Shown: piece after piece, positions 6,088 through 13,435 of the stretch | Numbering within the stretch: position 1 is the stretch's first letter | Layout of the letters: every line of letters begins with the position of its first letter | Source of the DNA: CALAED01 sp036378315 | GTDB lineage: Bacteria; Actinomycetota; Actinomycetes; Streptosporangiales; Streptosporangiaceae | Assembly: GCA_036378315.1 (NCBI GenBank) | Contig: DASUWU010000055.1 | Coordinates: forward strand, 1-64,000 | Length of the DNA stretch: 64,000 nucleotides | Direction of reading: 5' to 3' | Notes under the pieces: generated by a model | The model's input: the letters and a program-made list of their open reading frames with translations, nothing else | What the model was told of the DNA's origin: nothing | Databases searched by the model: none | Program-made: the position numbers and the translations under genes

Positions 6088-9052
6088 CGGCGGGCTCCGC
6101 GGGGTCCTGGACGGCGGGCAGCCGGTAGGCGTCCCTGGATGGTTTGAGCGGCCGCATCAGCCAGTAGGGGCGCCGGGTGCCGTCCGGGGTGTGGCGGACC
6201 GCGTCGCGGGCCAGGGCCAGCCACCTCTGGTAGGCGGCGTGCGCCTTGCGCGTGTCGACGGCGATGTCGCCGTAGGCGTCGCCGGGTTCGGCCGGGCGGA
6301 CGCGTACCGCCTGGTGCCAGCAGTGCTGCCCGGAGATGGGGTCGGGATGCACGGGGAAGGTGAGGTTCTGGTGGACGCCGACATCGCCCCACCAGATCCG
6401 GCGGGTGTCGGGGTCGGCGGACTCGTAGGGCCGTACCCCGGCCTGCCTGGCCATGGTCCAGCGGTCGTCGGCCTTGCTCAGGTCGACGGTGGCGGCGACC
6501 TGGCGCGGGCCTCGCTCGTCTCCGCCCGGGCCGTGGCCGGTGAGCTTCCAGCGGCCCATGTGGTGGCTGCACGCGACCACGCCGGGCCGGATGCCTTCGG
6601 TGACCCATGCCTTGACCACGAAGTGGCCGATCTCGGTCTCGACCCGGACGAGGTCGCCCATGGCCACACCGAGGGCGGCGGCGTCGCCGGGATGGATCCA
6701 CAGCGGGTTGGTGTGGGCCAGTTCGTTCAGCCACTTGGCGTTGCCGCCGCGGGTGTGGATCTGGGTCGGCAGGCGGAAGGTCGAAATGAGCACCATCTGG
6801 CCCGGCTCGAGCGAGGCGGGGTGCACGTGGCTGCGGATGTAGCCCGGCAGCGCGTGCTCCGGCCAGCCCCACTCGACGAGGGTCGTCGAATAGAACTCCA
6901 GCCGGCCGCTCGGGGTCGGGAAGCCGCGCCGGACGATCCCGCCGGTGCCGTCGGTCCCGCCGGGCCCGTCCGGCCCGTCGACGCGCACGCCCACCGGCCG
7001 GCGGCCCGCGGCGTCGGGCTCCGGCGTCGCGACCGGCACGACGTTCGGGGAGGGCGCCGGAGGCACCGGCGTGTAGACCCGGCCGAACGGTCCGTCCACG
7101 GCACCGGCCAGTTCGGCGGCCGGCACCTCCTCCTCGTGCGGCGCGCCCACGCCGGAGCGGACCTCGTACGCCCCGTACCGGCGCATGTACTCCAGCGGGG
7201 TACGGCCTTCGGCGGCGGCCGCCGCCGGCAGTCCGGGAACCGAGTGCTCGAACATGTGCGCGTAGTACTCATCGACGGTCAGCCGTTCGCCCGGGCGGGC
7301 GACCGACTCGTGGTACCGCCTGATCCCCAGCGCGCCGTCCGGGTCGATCCGCCACGACAGCTCGATCCAGAACTCGTTCTCCTCCCACACCTCGCCGGGG
7401 TTGACCTGGCGGGTGTCGGTCACCGGCGCGCCGAGCCGTTCCCTGGCCGCGCGCAGCACCGGCTGGCGGAAGCCGATCCACTGCCCGTCGTACTGCTCGT
7501 AGGAGTGCACGTCGTGGCGTTCGGCGCCGACGCCCATGGGGAGCACGTAGTCGGCGAAGTAGGCCGTCTCGTTCCACGTCGGGGTGAGGGCGACGTGCAG
7601 CCCGACCAGCTTCGGGTCGGTGAGCACCTCGACCCAGCTGAGCCCGTCGGGGTTGGTCCACACCGGGTTGTAGACCCGGGTGAAGTACACCTCGAGCCGG
7701 CCCCGGCCCTCCTTGAGGAAGTGGGGCAGCAGGAACGACATCTCGTTGAGCGCCAAGGGGTATTCCAGCGGCCAGGTCAGCTCGTTCCAGGTCGGCGGGT
7801 GGCCGGGCGTGTGGATCGGGCGCGGGATGAACTTGTGCCATGCGTTCGGGTAGGTGCCGCCCTCGGTGGCGACCGCGCCGAGCAGGGCGTTGAGCAGGAA
7901 CAGGCAGCGGGCGACCTGCCAGCCGCCGAGGTTCCCCGCGGCCGCCGACCGCCAGTTGTGCGTGGACAGCCGGGTGCCGGCCCCGGCCACGGCCGCGGCG
8001 ACCTGGGAGATGACCGACTCGTCCACGCCGGACTCGGCGGCGGCGAACTCGAAGGTGAAGTCGGCGTACAGGTCGCGGAGGATCCGCTCGAACCGCTCGA
8101 ACGTCTGCGGGGTGCCCGGGTGCTCGGCGGCGAGGTACTCGCGCCAGTTCCACCAGCGCCGCACGAACTCCCGGTCGTAGCGGCCGGTCTGGATGAGGTG
8201 GCGGGCGACGGCCAGCAGGATGGCCGCCTCCGAGCCGGGCCGGGGCGCCAGCCAGTGGTCGGCGTGGGTGGCGGTGTTGGACAGGCGGGTGTCGAAGACG
8301 ATGACGGTGGCGCCGCGCGCCTTGGCGTCCATGATCCGCTGAGCGTGGGGGTTGAAGTAGTGCCCGGCCTCGAGATGCGAGCTGATCAGCAGGATCACGT
8401 CGGCGCCGGCGTGGTCGGGGCTGGGCCGGTCGATCCCCATCCAGAAGTGGTAGCCGGCGCGGGCGCCGGATGAGCAGACGTTGGTGTGGGAGTTGTGGCC
8501 GTCCACCCCCCAGCCGGCCAGCACCCGTTCGGTGAAGCCGTCCTCGCCGGGCCGCCCCACGTGGTACATGATCTCGTTGGGCCGTCCCTCGGTGATCGCG
8601 GCGCGGATCCTGGCCGCGATGTCGTCGAGCGCCTCGTCCCAGCTCACCTGCTGCCAGCGGCCATCGCCGCGGGTTCCGGTCCGCTTGAGCGGGGCCAGGA
8701 TGCGGTCGGGATCGGTGACCTGGTTCAGCGTCGCGGGGCCCTTGGCGCAGTTGCGGCCGCGTGATCCCGGGTGTTCCGGGTTGCCCTCGAACTTGCGGAT
8801 CCGCAGCGTGTCGCGGTCGACGTACGCCAGCAGGCCGCAGGCGGACTCGCAGTTGAAGCAGGTCGTGGGCACCAGCATGGAGCGCCGCTCGGCGCGGCGG
8901 GAGTCGAGCTCGACCCAGTCGTCCCAGCGCTCCTTCGGCGGGAACGCCGCAAGGTGCACCCGGCTGGCGCCGGGATAGAACGTCTCGCCGCGGGCTCTCG
9001 TGGCCTGCTCGGCCGCGCTGACCCGGGCGCCGATCTCCTCCAGCTCCGACAT
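6071..9052 (-). CDS. Molybdopterin oxidoreductase catalytic subunit (DMSO-reductase superfamily, SoeA/PsrA-like)
   Basis: This is a 993-residue catalytic subunit. A [4Fe-4S] site is formed by Cys65, Cys68, Cys72 and Cys102 (CFNCESAC...NCAKG). Cys193 in HTNVCSSGAR is the likely Mo ligand. The bis-MGD domains follow, interrupted by a Pro/Gly-rich insertion at about 645-700, and the C-terminal MGD-binding domain starts near 735. No Tat signal precedes the cluster, so the enzyme should stay in the cytoplasm, as reported for sulfite-oxidising SoeA, whereas PsrA and PhsA carry Tat signals. The substrate is unproven; sulfite, polysulfide or thiosulfate are candidates given the TusA, DsrE2 and SQR neighbours. 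It lies 24 bases after the FeS-NrfD gene and overlaps its chaperone. Confidence 0.88.
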   Translation of the reverse strand: MSELEEIGARVSAAEQATRARGETFYPGASRVHLAAFPPKERWDDWVELDSRRAERRSMLVPTTCFNCESACGLLAYVDRDTLRIRKFEGNPEHPGSRGRNCAKGPATLNQVTDPDRILAPLKRTGTRGDGRWQQVSWDEALDDIAARIRAAITEGRPNEIMYHVGRPGEDGFTERVLAGWGVDGHNSHTNVCSSGARAGYHFWMGIDRPSPDHAGADVILLISSHLEAGHYFNPHAQRIMDAKARGATVIVFDTRLSNTATHADHWLAPRPGSEAAILLAVARHLIQTGRYDREFVRRWWNWREYLAAEHPGTPQTFERFERILRDLYADFTFEFAAAESGVDESVISQVAAAVAGAGTRLSTHNWRSAAAGNLGGWQVARCLFLLNALLGAVATEGGTYPNAWHKFIPRPIHTPGHPPTWNELTWPLEYPLALNEMSFLLPHFLKEGRGRLEVYFTRVYNPVWTNPDGLSWVEVLTDPKLVGLHVALTPTWNETAYFADYVLPMGVGAERHDVHSYEQYDGQWIGFRQPVLRAARERLGAPVTDTRQVNPGEVWEENEFWIELSWRIDPDGALGIRRYHESVARPGERLTVDEYYAHMFEHSVPGLPAAAAAEGRTPLEYMRRYGAYEVRSGVGAPHEEEVPAAELAGAVDGPFGRVYTPVPPAPSPNVVPVATPEPDAAGRRPVGVRVDGPDGPGGTDGTGGIVRRGFPTPSGRLEFYSTTLVEWGWPEHALPGYIRSHVHPASLEPGQMVLISTFRLPTQIHTRGGNAKWLNELAHTNPLWIHPGDAAALGVAMGDLVRVETEIGHFVVKAWVTEGIRPGVVACSHHMGRWKLTGHGPGGDERGPRQVAATVDLSKADDRWTMARQAGVRPYESADPDTRRIWWGDVGVHQNLTFPVHPDPISGQHCWHQAVRVRPAEPGDAYGDIAVDTRKAHAAYQRWLALARDAVRHTPDGTRRPYWLMRPLKPSRDAYRLPAVQDPAEPADAARS

Positions 9053-9076
9053 GATCCTCCCAGCGGCTGTTCGGGT

Positions 9077-10657
9077 TCAGGCCAGCGGTACGGACTGGCC
9101 GGCCTGGACGTAGGCGTGTTCGTAGGCGAGGAGCCCGGCGAGCGCCAGCGGCGCCACCCAGGCGCCGGCGACCGGCGCTGCCGCACCGGCGGCGGTCAGC
9201 GCGAGCCCGGCCCAGAACAGCCGCGCGTAGCGCCCGCGCGTCATCGCCCGTACGGCCAGGTGGGCGTGTTCGGTGGGGTGGCCGACCGTCACCTCGCCGA
9301 GCACCAGCAGCACGTGGGCCGCGGCGGCGCCGGCCAGCACCCAGCCGAGCGGGGTCACGGCGCCCGCCTCAAGCCAGGCAGCGAACGGCAGCAGCGCGGC
9401 CGCGCCCGCCAGCCCGGCCTGCACCAGCAGGTGCGCCGGCAGCAGCGGGCTTTGCCACAGGTCGCGCGCCTTGGCCTGCGCGAACAGGTACGCCGTGTAG
9501 ACGGCGGCCGCGGCGGCCAGCGGGATGCCGGGCACCGCCAGCGCCTGGCGCAGCCCGATGAGCCCGAGCAGCCCGGCGAGCAGGTGCAGGCCGAGCACGC
9601 CCGCGTACGCGCCGAGGATCACCCCGCCGCGCACCAGCCAGCTGCGCCACTGCGGCCGCGTCAGGATGTAGGTGAACCGGCGCGGATGCTCCAGATCCCA
9701 GATCAGCAGCCCGGCGGTGGCGGCGAGGAAGACCGCGGCCAGCAGCGCGGCGACCCACACGGTGAGCGGGCCGGTCCATGACAGGTAGCCGCCCAGGGTC
9801 AGCGCCAGCGCGACGAGGTAGCCGCCGGCGGCGATCCCCTTCGTCCAGGTGTACAGGCCGACCCGCCAGTCCCACGGCACCCGATGCCCGATGTCGTACG
9901 ACAGCAGGGCGGCGGCGCTGCTGTTGCCGGCACCCGGATGCCCGGGCACGACATGGCCTGGGCCCTGCTGGATCTCGCTCCAGGCGAAGGTGTCGCCGTC
10001 CGGGCGCCTGGCCGCCAGCGGGTCGAGCGTCGCCTGGGTCGCGCCGCGGTAGAACAGCTTGGGCCTGGTGCCCTTCTCCGGGCGGCGGACGGCGACGGGC
10101 TCGCGGGCGACGATGCGGGCGGCCGCCGACTCGGGGTCCGTCTCCTGGCCGGGGAAGTGCCCGACCAGGATCGCCTGCGTGGGACAGACCACGACGCAGG
10201 CGGGCTCGAGCCCAGCGTCGATGCGGTGGGAGCACAGGTTGCACTTCTCCGCCGAGTGGTCGTCAGGGTTGATGAAGATCGCGTCGTACGGGCAGGCGGC
10301 CATGCATGCCTTGCAGCCGATGCAGGCGTCCTTGTCGAAGTCGACGATGCCGTCCGGCCGGGTGAACATCGCGCCGGTGGGGCAGGCGGCGACGCACGGC
10401 GCGTCGGCGCACTGGTTGCAGCGGGTCACCTGGAACGCCCGCCGCGCCTGCGGGAACGCGCCGACGTCGACGTTCTTGACGTACGTCCTGGTGACCGACA
10501 GCGGCACCTCGTTCTCCGACTTGCACGCCGTCGTGCAGGCGTGGCAGCCGATGCACCGCGTCTGGTCGACGACCTTCAGCCACTGCCGCGGCTCGCCGTC
10601 GATCTCGGCGGTGCCGACGATCGCGCCGTCTCCCCCACGGGTCTCCTCGGCCGGCAT
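9077..10657 (-). CDS. Fusion of four-cluster ferredoxin subunit and NrfD-type membrane anchor
   Basis: I choose the ATG at 10657 because AAGGAG lies just upstream; an earlier in-frame start at 10756 adds an Arg-rich tail without support. The 526-residue protein starts with a ferredoxin domain with four Cys groups (35/38/41/45, 80/83/88/92, 112/115/118/122 and 139/142/154/158), enough for four [4Fe-4S] clusters. An NrfD/PsrC-like domain with about eight membrane helices follows from about residue 245. It would carry electrons between the molybdoenzyme and quinone. The B and C subunits are normally separate polypeptides, so the fusion is notable. No signal peptide is seen, so the clusters should face the cytoplasm. 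Confidence 0.9.
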   Translation of the reverse strand: MPAEETRGGDGAIVGTAEIDGEPRQWLKVVDQTRCIGCHACTTACKSENEVPLSVTRTYVKNVDVGAFPQARRAFQVTRCNQCADAPCVAACPTGAMFTRPDGIVDFDKDACIGCKACMAACPYDAIFINPDDHSAEKCNLCSHRIDAGLEPACVVVCPTQAILVGHFPGQETDPESAAARIVAREPVAVRRPEKGTRPKLFYRGATQATLDPLAARRPDGDTFAWSEIQQGPGHVVPGHPGAGNSSAAALLSYDIGHRVPWDWRVGLYTWTKGIAAGGYLVALALTLGGYLSWTGPLTVWVAALLAAVFLAATAGLLIWDLEHPRRFTYILTRPQWRSWLVRGGVILGAYAGVLGLHLLAGLLGLIGLRQALAVPGIPLAAAAAVYTAYLFAQAKARDLWQSPLLPAHLLVQAGLAGAAALLPFAAWLEAGAVTPLGWVLAGAAAAHVLLVLGEVTVGHPTEHAHLAVRAMTRGRYARLFWAGLALTAAGAAAPVAGAWVAPLALAGLLAYEHAYVQAGQSVPLA

Positions 10658-10692
10658 CAGTCTCCTTCCCCTGCTCACACGGTTTCCCCTGC

Positions 10693-11028
10693 TCAGACGG
10701 CCGCGTCGTCCCGCGCACGCCCTGCCCTGCCGTACTCGCCGCGCACGCTGCCGCAAACGATCGTGCAGAGGTCTTCGATCGTGTCGTCGACGATGCGATA
10801 GCGGACCACCTGGCCGTCGCGCCGCCGGCCGACGATCCCGCCGGTGGCGAGCCGCTGGAGATGCTGCGAGGCGTTGGCCGTCGATGTGCCGGCGGCCTCC
10901 GCGATCTGGCTCACGGTGCGCTCGCCGTACTCGTGCAGCACGCTGACGATCTTCAGGCGGGTCGGATCGCTCAGCAGGGCGAACCGCCGGGCGACGTCAT
11001 TGAGGAACGAGTCAGGAACTACGGCCAC
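10693..11028 (-). CDS. ArsR/SmtB-family repressor of the sulfur operon
   Basis: The protein has 111 residues and a winged helix: LSDPTRLKIVSVLHEYGERTVSQIAEAAG, the recognition helix TSTANASQHLQRL, then the wing GIVGRRRDGQVVRYRI. Cys88 and Cys92 (DLCTIVCGSV) sit in the C-terminal helix, a possible persulfide- or metal-sensing pair. The usual ELCVCDL metal motif is absent. The start is GTG at 11028, which falls exactly at the predicted transcription start, so the mRNA is probably leaderless. It is the first gene of the operon, 35 bases before the FeS-NrfD gene, and is divergent from the MBL-rhodanese gene. Sulfide or persulfide control is inferred by analogy with BigR/SqrR. Confidence 0.85.
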   Translation of the reverse strand: MAVVPDSFLNDVARRFALLSDPTRLKIVSVLHEYGERTVSQIAEAAGTSTANASQHLQRLATGGIVGRRRDGQVVRYRIVDDTIEDLCTIVCGSVRGEYGRAGRARDDAAV

Positions 11029-11064
11029 GCCTTGACCCTAGGACTTGCGCTTTCAAGTCGTCAA
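11028..11064 (-). promoter_or_regulatory. Promoter of arsR/sulfur operon, leaderless
   Basis: On the minus strand TTGACG (11064-11059) and TAGGGT (11040-11035) are separated by 18 bases, a good match to a housekeeping promoter. Transcription would start near 11028, the first base of the GTG start codon. Confidence 0.6.
11042..11059. promoter_or_regulatory. Inverted repeat, probable ArsR operator
   Basis: GACTTGCGCTTTCAAGTC has perfect 6-bp arms around a 6-base spacer and lies between the -35 and -10 boxes of the arsR promoter. A second, weaker repeat (CAAT-N6-ATTG, 11062-11075) follows. The position fits autorepression and control of the divergent MBL-rhodanese gene. Confidence 0.55.
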
Positions 11065-11121
11065 TAGATTAATTGGAGGCTAAATAGTTGGAACGGGTCC
11101 ACAGCCCACAGGAGCGTGCTC

Positions 11122-12474
11122 ATGGACGTCGAGGTCTTCGTCACCCCGGGACTGGGTGACAACAGCTATCTGGTTGTCTCTGGGGACGAGGCGGTGGTCG
11201 TCGACCCGCAGCGCGACGCCTGGAGATTCGCCCGCGCCGCGCAGGCCCGCGGCGCCGTGATCAGGGCGGTGCTCGAAACCCATGTGCACAACGACTACGT
11301 GTCCGGTGCGCACGAGCTGCGCGCCGCCACGGGAGCGCACGTCGTCGCGCCGGCAGGCGGCCGGTACGAGTTCCCCCACCGGCCGGTCGACGAGGGGGAC
11401 GAGGTGTCGCTCGGTGACCTGCGACTGACGGCCATGGCCACGCCGGGGCACACCTTCGAGCACATCTCCTGGCTGGCGCACGAGGGCGACGCCCCGGTCG
11501 GCGTGTTCACCGGCGGCAGCCTCCTCGTCGGCAGCGCCGGCCGCCCCGACCTGCTCGGCGACGCGCACACCGACGAGCTCGCCCGCGCCCAGTACGAGAC
11601 GCTCGCGCGGCTGTCCGCGCTCGCCGGCACGGTCGAGGTGTTCCCCACCCACGGGGCCGGCAGCTTCTGCGTCGCCGCGATGCCCACCACGCGACGAACG
11701 AGCACGATCGCCGCCGAACGCGCGGACAACCCGCTGCTGGTCGCGGCCGGCTACGAAGGCTTCCACGCCGAGCTGTGTTCGGAGCCGATGGCCTACCCCG
11801 CCTACTACGCGCACATGGCCGCGCTCAACCGGGCCGGGGTGCCCGTGCTCGGCGGCGTTCCCGACGTACCGGCGCTGAGCGCGCGGAGGCTCGCCGCGCA
11901 CCGCGACCGCGGCGCCTGGGTGGTCGACGCGCGTGACCGCGAGGCGTTCGCGAAGGCGCACATCCCGGGCTCGCTCAACATCGAGCTCAACTCCGGATTC
12001 GGCAGCTATGTGGGCTGGATGCTGCCCTTCGACGCCTCGTTGGTGCTCGTGCTGCCCGAGCCGTACGACGCGTCGCTGGCCGAGGCGGCCACCCAGCTGC
12101 TGCGGATCGGCTGGACGCGGGTGGGCGGGTACCTCGACGGCGGGATCGACACCTGGGACGGCGAGCTGCGCTCCTATCCCACCGCCGGGCTCGACGAGCT
12201 CCGCGCCGCGGTGGAGCGCGGCGACGATCTCCTGGTGCTCGACGTCCGCCAAGAGCTCGAATGGGGCTGGGGCGTCATACCCGCCAGCCGAAAGATCTTC
12301 GTCGCCGATCTGCCCGGCCGGCTCGACACGCTGCCGCACGACCGTCCTGTCTGGGTCATCTGCTCCAACGGCCACCGCGCCGCGATCGCCGCGAGCCTGC
12401 TCGACCGCGCGGGCTTCCCCGTCCACCTCATCGGAGCCGCCGGCGTCTCCGAATGGCGCCGCCACCGCGGATGA
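11122..12474 (+). CDS. MBL-fold/double rhodanese protein (persulfide dioxygenase or sulfurtransferase-like)
   Basis: The ATG at 11122 is preferred because AGGAG (11110-11114) is 7 bases upstream; the GTG at 11116 is too close to it. The 450-residue protein has a metallo-beta-lactamase domain (1-235) with THVHNDYVSG (H54, H56, D58) and the later PGHT and THGAGS metal motifs. Two rhodanese domains follow. The first (about 255-345) has lost its active-site Cys; the second keeps it as C414 in CSNGHRA. This layout resembles CstB-like persulfide-handling proteins. The HxHxD-Y variant in place of HxHxDH is usual in this subfamily. It is divergent from arsR, so it is probably induced by the same sulfur signal. 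Confidence 0.87.
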   Translation: MDVEVFVTPGLGDNSYLVVSGDEAVVVDPQRDAWRFARAAQARGAVIRAVLETHVHNDYVSGAHELRAATGAHVVAPAGGRYEFPHRPVDEGDEVSLGDLRLTAMATPGHTFEHISWLAHEGDAPVGVFTGGSLLVGSAGRPDLLGDAHTDELARAQYETLARLSALAGTVEVFPTHGAGSFCVAAMPTTRRTSTIAAERADNPLLVAAGYEGFHAELCSEPMAYPAYYAHMAALNRAGVPVLGGVPDVPALSARRLAAHRDRGAWVVDARDREAFAKAHIPGSLNIELNSGFGSYVGWMLPFDASLVLVLPEPYDASLAEAATQLLRIGWTRVGGYLDGGIDTWDGELRSYPTAGLDELRAAVERGDDLLVLDVRQELEWGWGVIPASRKIFVADLPGRLDTLPHDRPVWVICSNGHRAAIAASLLDRAGFPVHLIGAAGVSEWRRHRG

Positions 12475-12484
12475 GCCCGGGCAC

Positions 12485-12751
12485 TCACTCCCCGCCCGCG
12501 TGCGGCGGCCGGCATCGGTCCTCCACCGCGGCGGCCTGAGCCAGCAGCTGCTCGGCGAGCTGGCGCGCTTCGGCCGCGGTCAGGCTCGCCCACAGGTAGT
12601 CGCGTTCCACGCGCTGGCACGTGATGCGCAGGACCACCCGGCCGACCGGTGCCGTCTCGTCCAGCGTCAGCCGCTCGACACAGAGCTGTCGACCACCGCT
12701 CGTCCTGATGGTGGCCGGTCGCTCGACCCGCGCCCGCCGTTGCGTCGCCAT
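12485..12751 (-). CDS. Small conserved-looking protein of unknown function
   Basis: This is an 88-residue protein I do not recognise. It has a basic N-terminus, a middle beta-rich part with two cysteines (LCVERLTL and LRITCQRV) and an Ala/Leu-rich helix (LTAAEARQLAEQLLAQAAAV). A third Cys lies near the end. CAGGAGG precedes the ATG at good distance, and codon use matches its neighbours, so it is likely real. It converges with the MBL-rhodanese gene. A CsoR/CstR-like palindrome lies 19 bases upstream of the start and would overlap its promoter, which suggests sulfur- or copper-responsive expression. Confidence 0.6.
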   Translation of the reverse strand: MATQRRARVERPATIRTSGGRQLCVERLTLDETAPVGRVVLRITCQRVERDYLWASLTAAEARQLAEQLLAQAAAVEDRCRPPHAGGE

Positions 12752-12769
12752 GACAACCTCCTGCGGCAG

Positions 12770-12785
12770 ATACCCCCGTGGGTAT
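12770..12785. promoter_or_regulatory. CsoR/CstR-like operator palindrome
   Basis: ATACCCCCGTGGGTAT has perfect 6-bp arms ATACCC/GGGTAT around four bases. This resembles operators of the CsoR-type repressors, including the persulfide sensor CstR. It lies between the small protein (start 12751) and the AhpD-like gene (start 12925). No CsoR gene is in the window. Confidence 0.5.
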
Positions 12786-12924
12786 TCGCGTCAGCGCCGC
12801 CGTGCCGCCGGGTATTCCCCCTGCGCGCCGCGGCGGGGCTCGGGAACCGAGCCAACCAAGGGCTCACCAGATGGGGGACCAAGGACCGGAGCCGCCCCCG
12901 CCCGGCCGCGCGCACCGTGGAGCC

Positions 12925-13338
12925 ATGACGAGCTACGGTGCCGAAGTCAGGAACGAGCTGCGCGTCCCGACCAGGGAGCTGCGGCATGCCATCCCCCACG
13001 TCTATGCCGGTTACAAGGAACTCCACGACGCCGCCCTCGCACCGGGAGCGCTGGATGCGAAGACCAAGGAACTGATCGCGCTGGCCATCGCGGTCAGCAA
13101 GGAATGCGACGGGTGCATCGCCGCGCACGCCCACGCCGCCGTCCGGCGCGGCGCCACCCCGGACGAGGCCGCCGAGGCCATCGGCGTCACCTTCCTGATG
13201 AACGGCGGCCCCGCCACCGTCTACGGCGCCCGGGCCTACGCCGCGTTCGTCGAGTTCTACACCGACCACGTCGCCGCGGACGCGCCGGCGGGCCGCGGCC
13301 AGGAACACCCGGACGGGCACGCCCACCACCGGCAATGA
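12925..13338 (+). CDS. Carboxymuconolactone decarboxylase/AhpD-like protein
   Basis: The protein has 137 residues. The central motif KELIALAIAVSKECDGCIAAHAHAAV carries the AhpD-type redox pair Cys61-x-x-Cys64 followed by His68. AhpD-like proteins reduce peroxides or serve as thiol-disulfide partners; true decarboxylases lack the Cys pair. The start is the ATG with GGAG directly upstream, and a longer frame from 12778 has no support. The C-terminus is His-rich (GHAHHRQ). It lies between the CsoR-like operator and a cysteine-desulfurase-like gene, so a role in protection from sulfur-derived oxidants is plausible but not shown. Confidence 0.82.
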   Translation: MTSYGAEVRNELRVPTRELRHAIPHVYAGYKELHDAALAPGALDAKTKELIALAIAVSKECDGCIAAHAHAAVRRGATPDEAAEAIGVTFLMNGGPATVYGARAYAAFVEFYTDHVAADAPAGRGQEHPDGHAHHRQ

Positions 13339-13435
13339 CCTGGGTCCGCGCGGCGCGGCTCCGCGCGGCGAAGGTCCCACCTGCCGGGGTCGAAGGACCG
13401 GCGACGCGGCGGCGGCGGCAGGCGAGCCTGAGCAC

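Noticed and set aside
5966..8473. Long plus-strand frame opposite the molybdoenzyme
   Set aside because: Antisense shadow with no homology; the minus-strand enzyme has all catalytic motifs.
6071..9052. Nitrate reductase or formate dehydrogenase as the molybdoenzyme
   Set aside because: No Tat signal, no NarH/NarI-type partner and a sulfur-gene context; still only a tree can decide.
9077..10756. Longer start for the FeS-NrfD gene
   Set aside because: The extra 33 codons are Arg-rich and there is a strong AAGGAG before the ATG at 10657.
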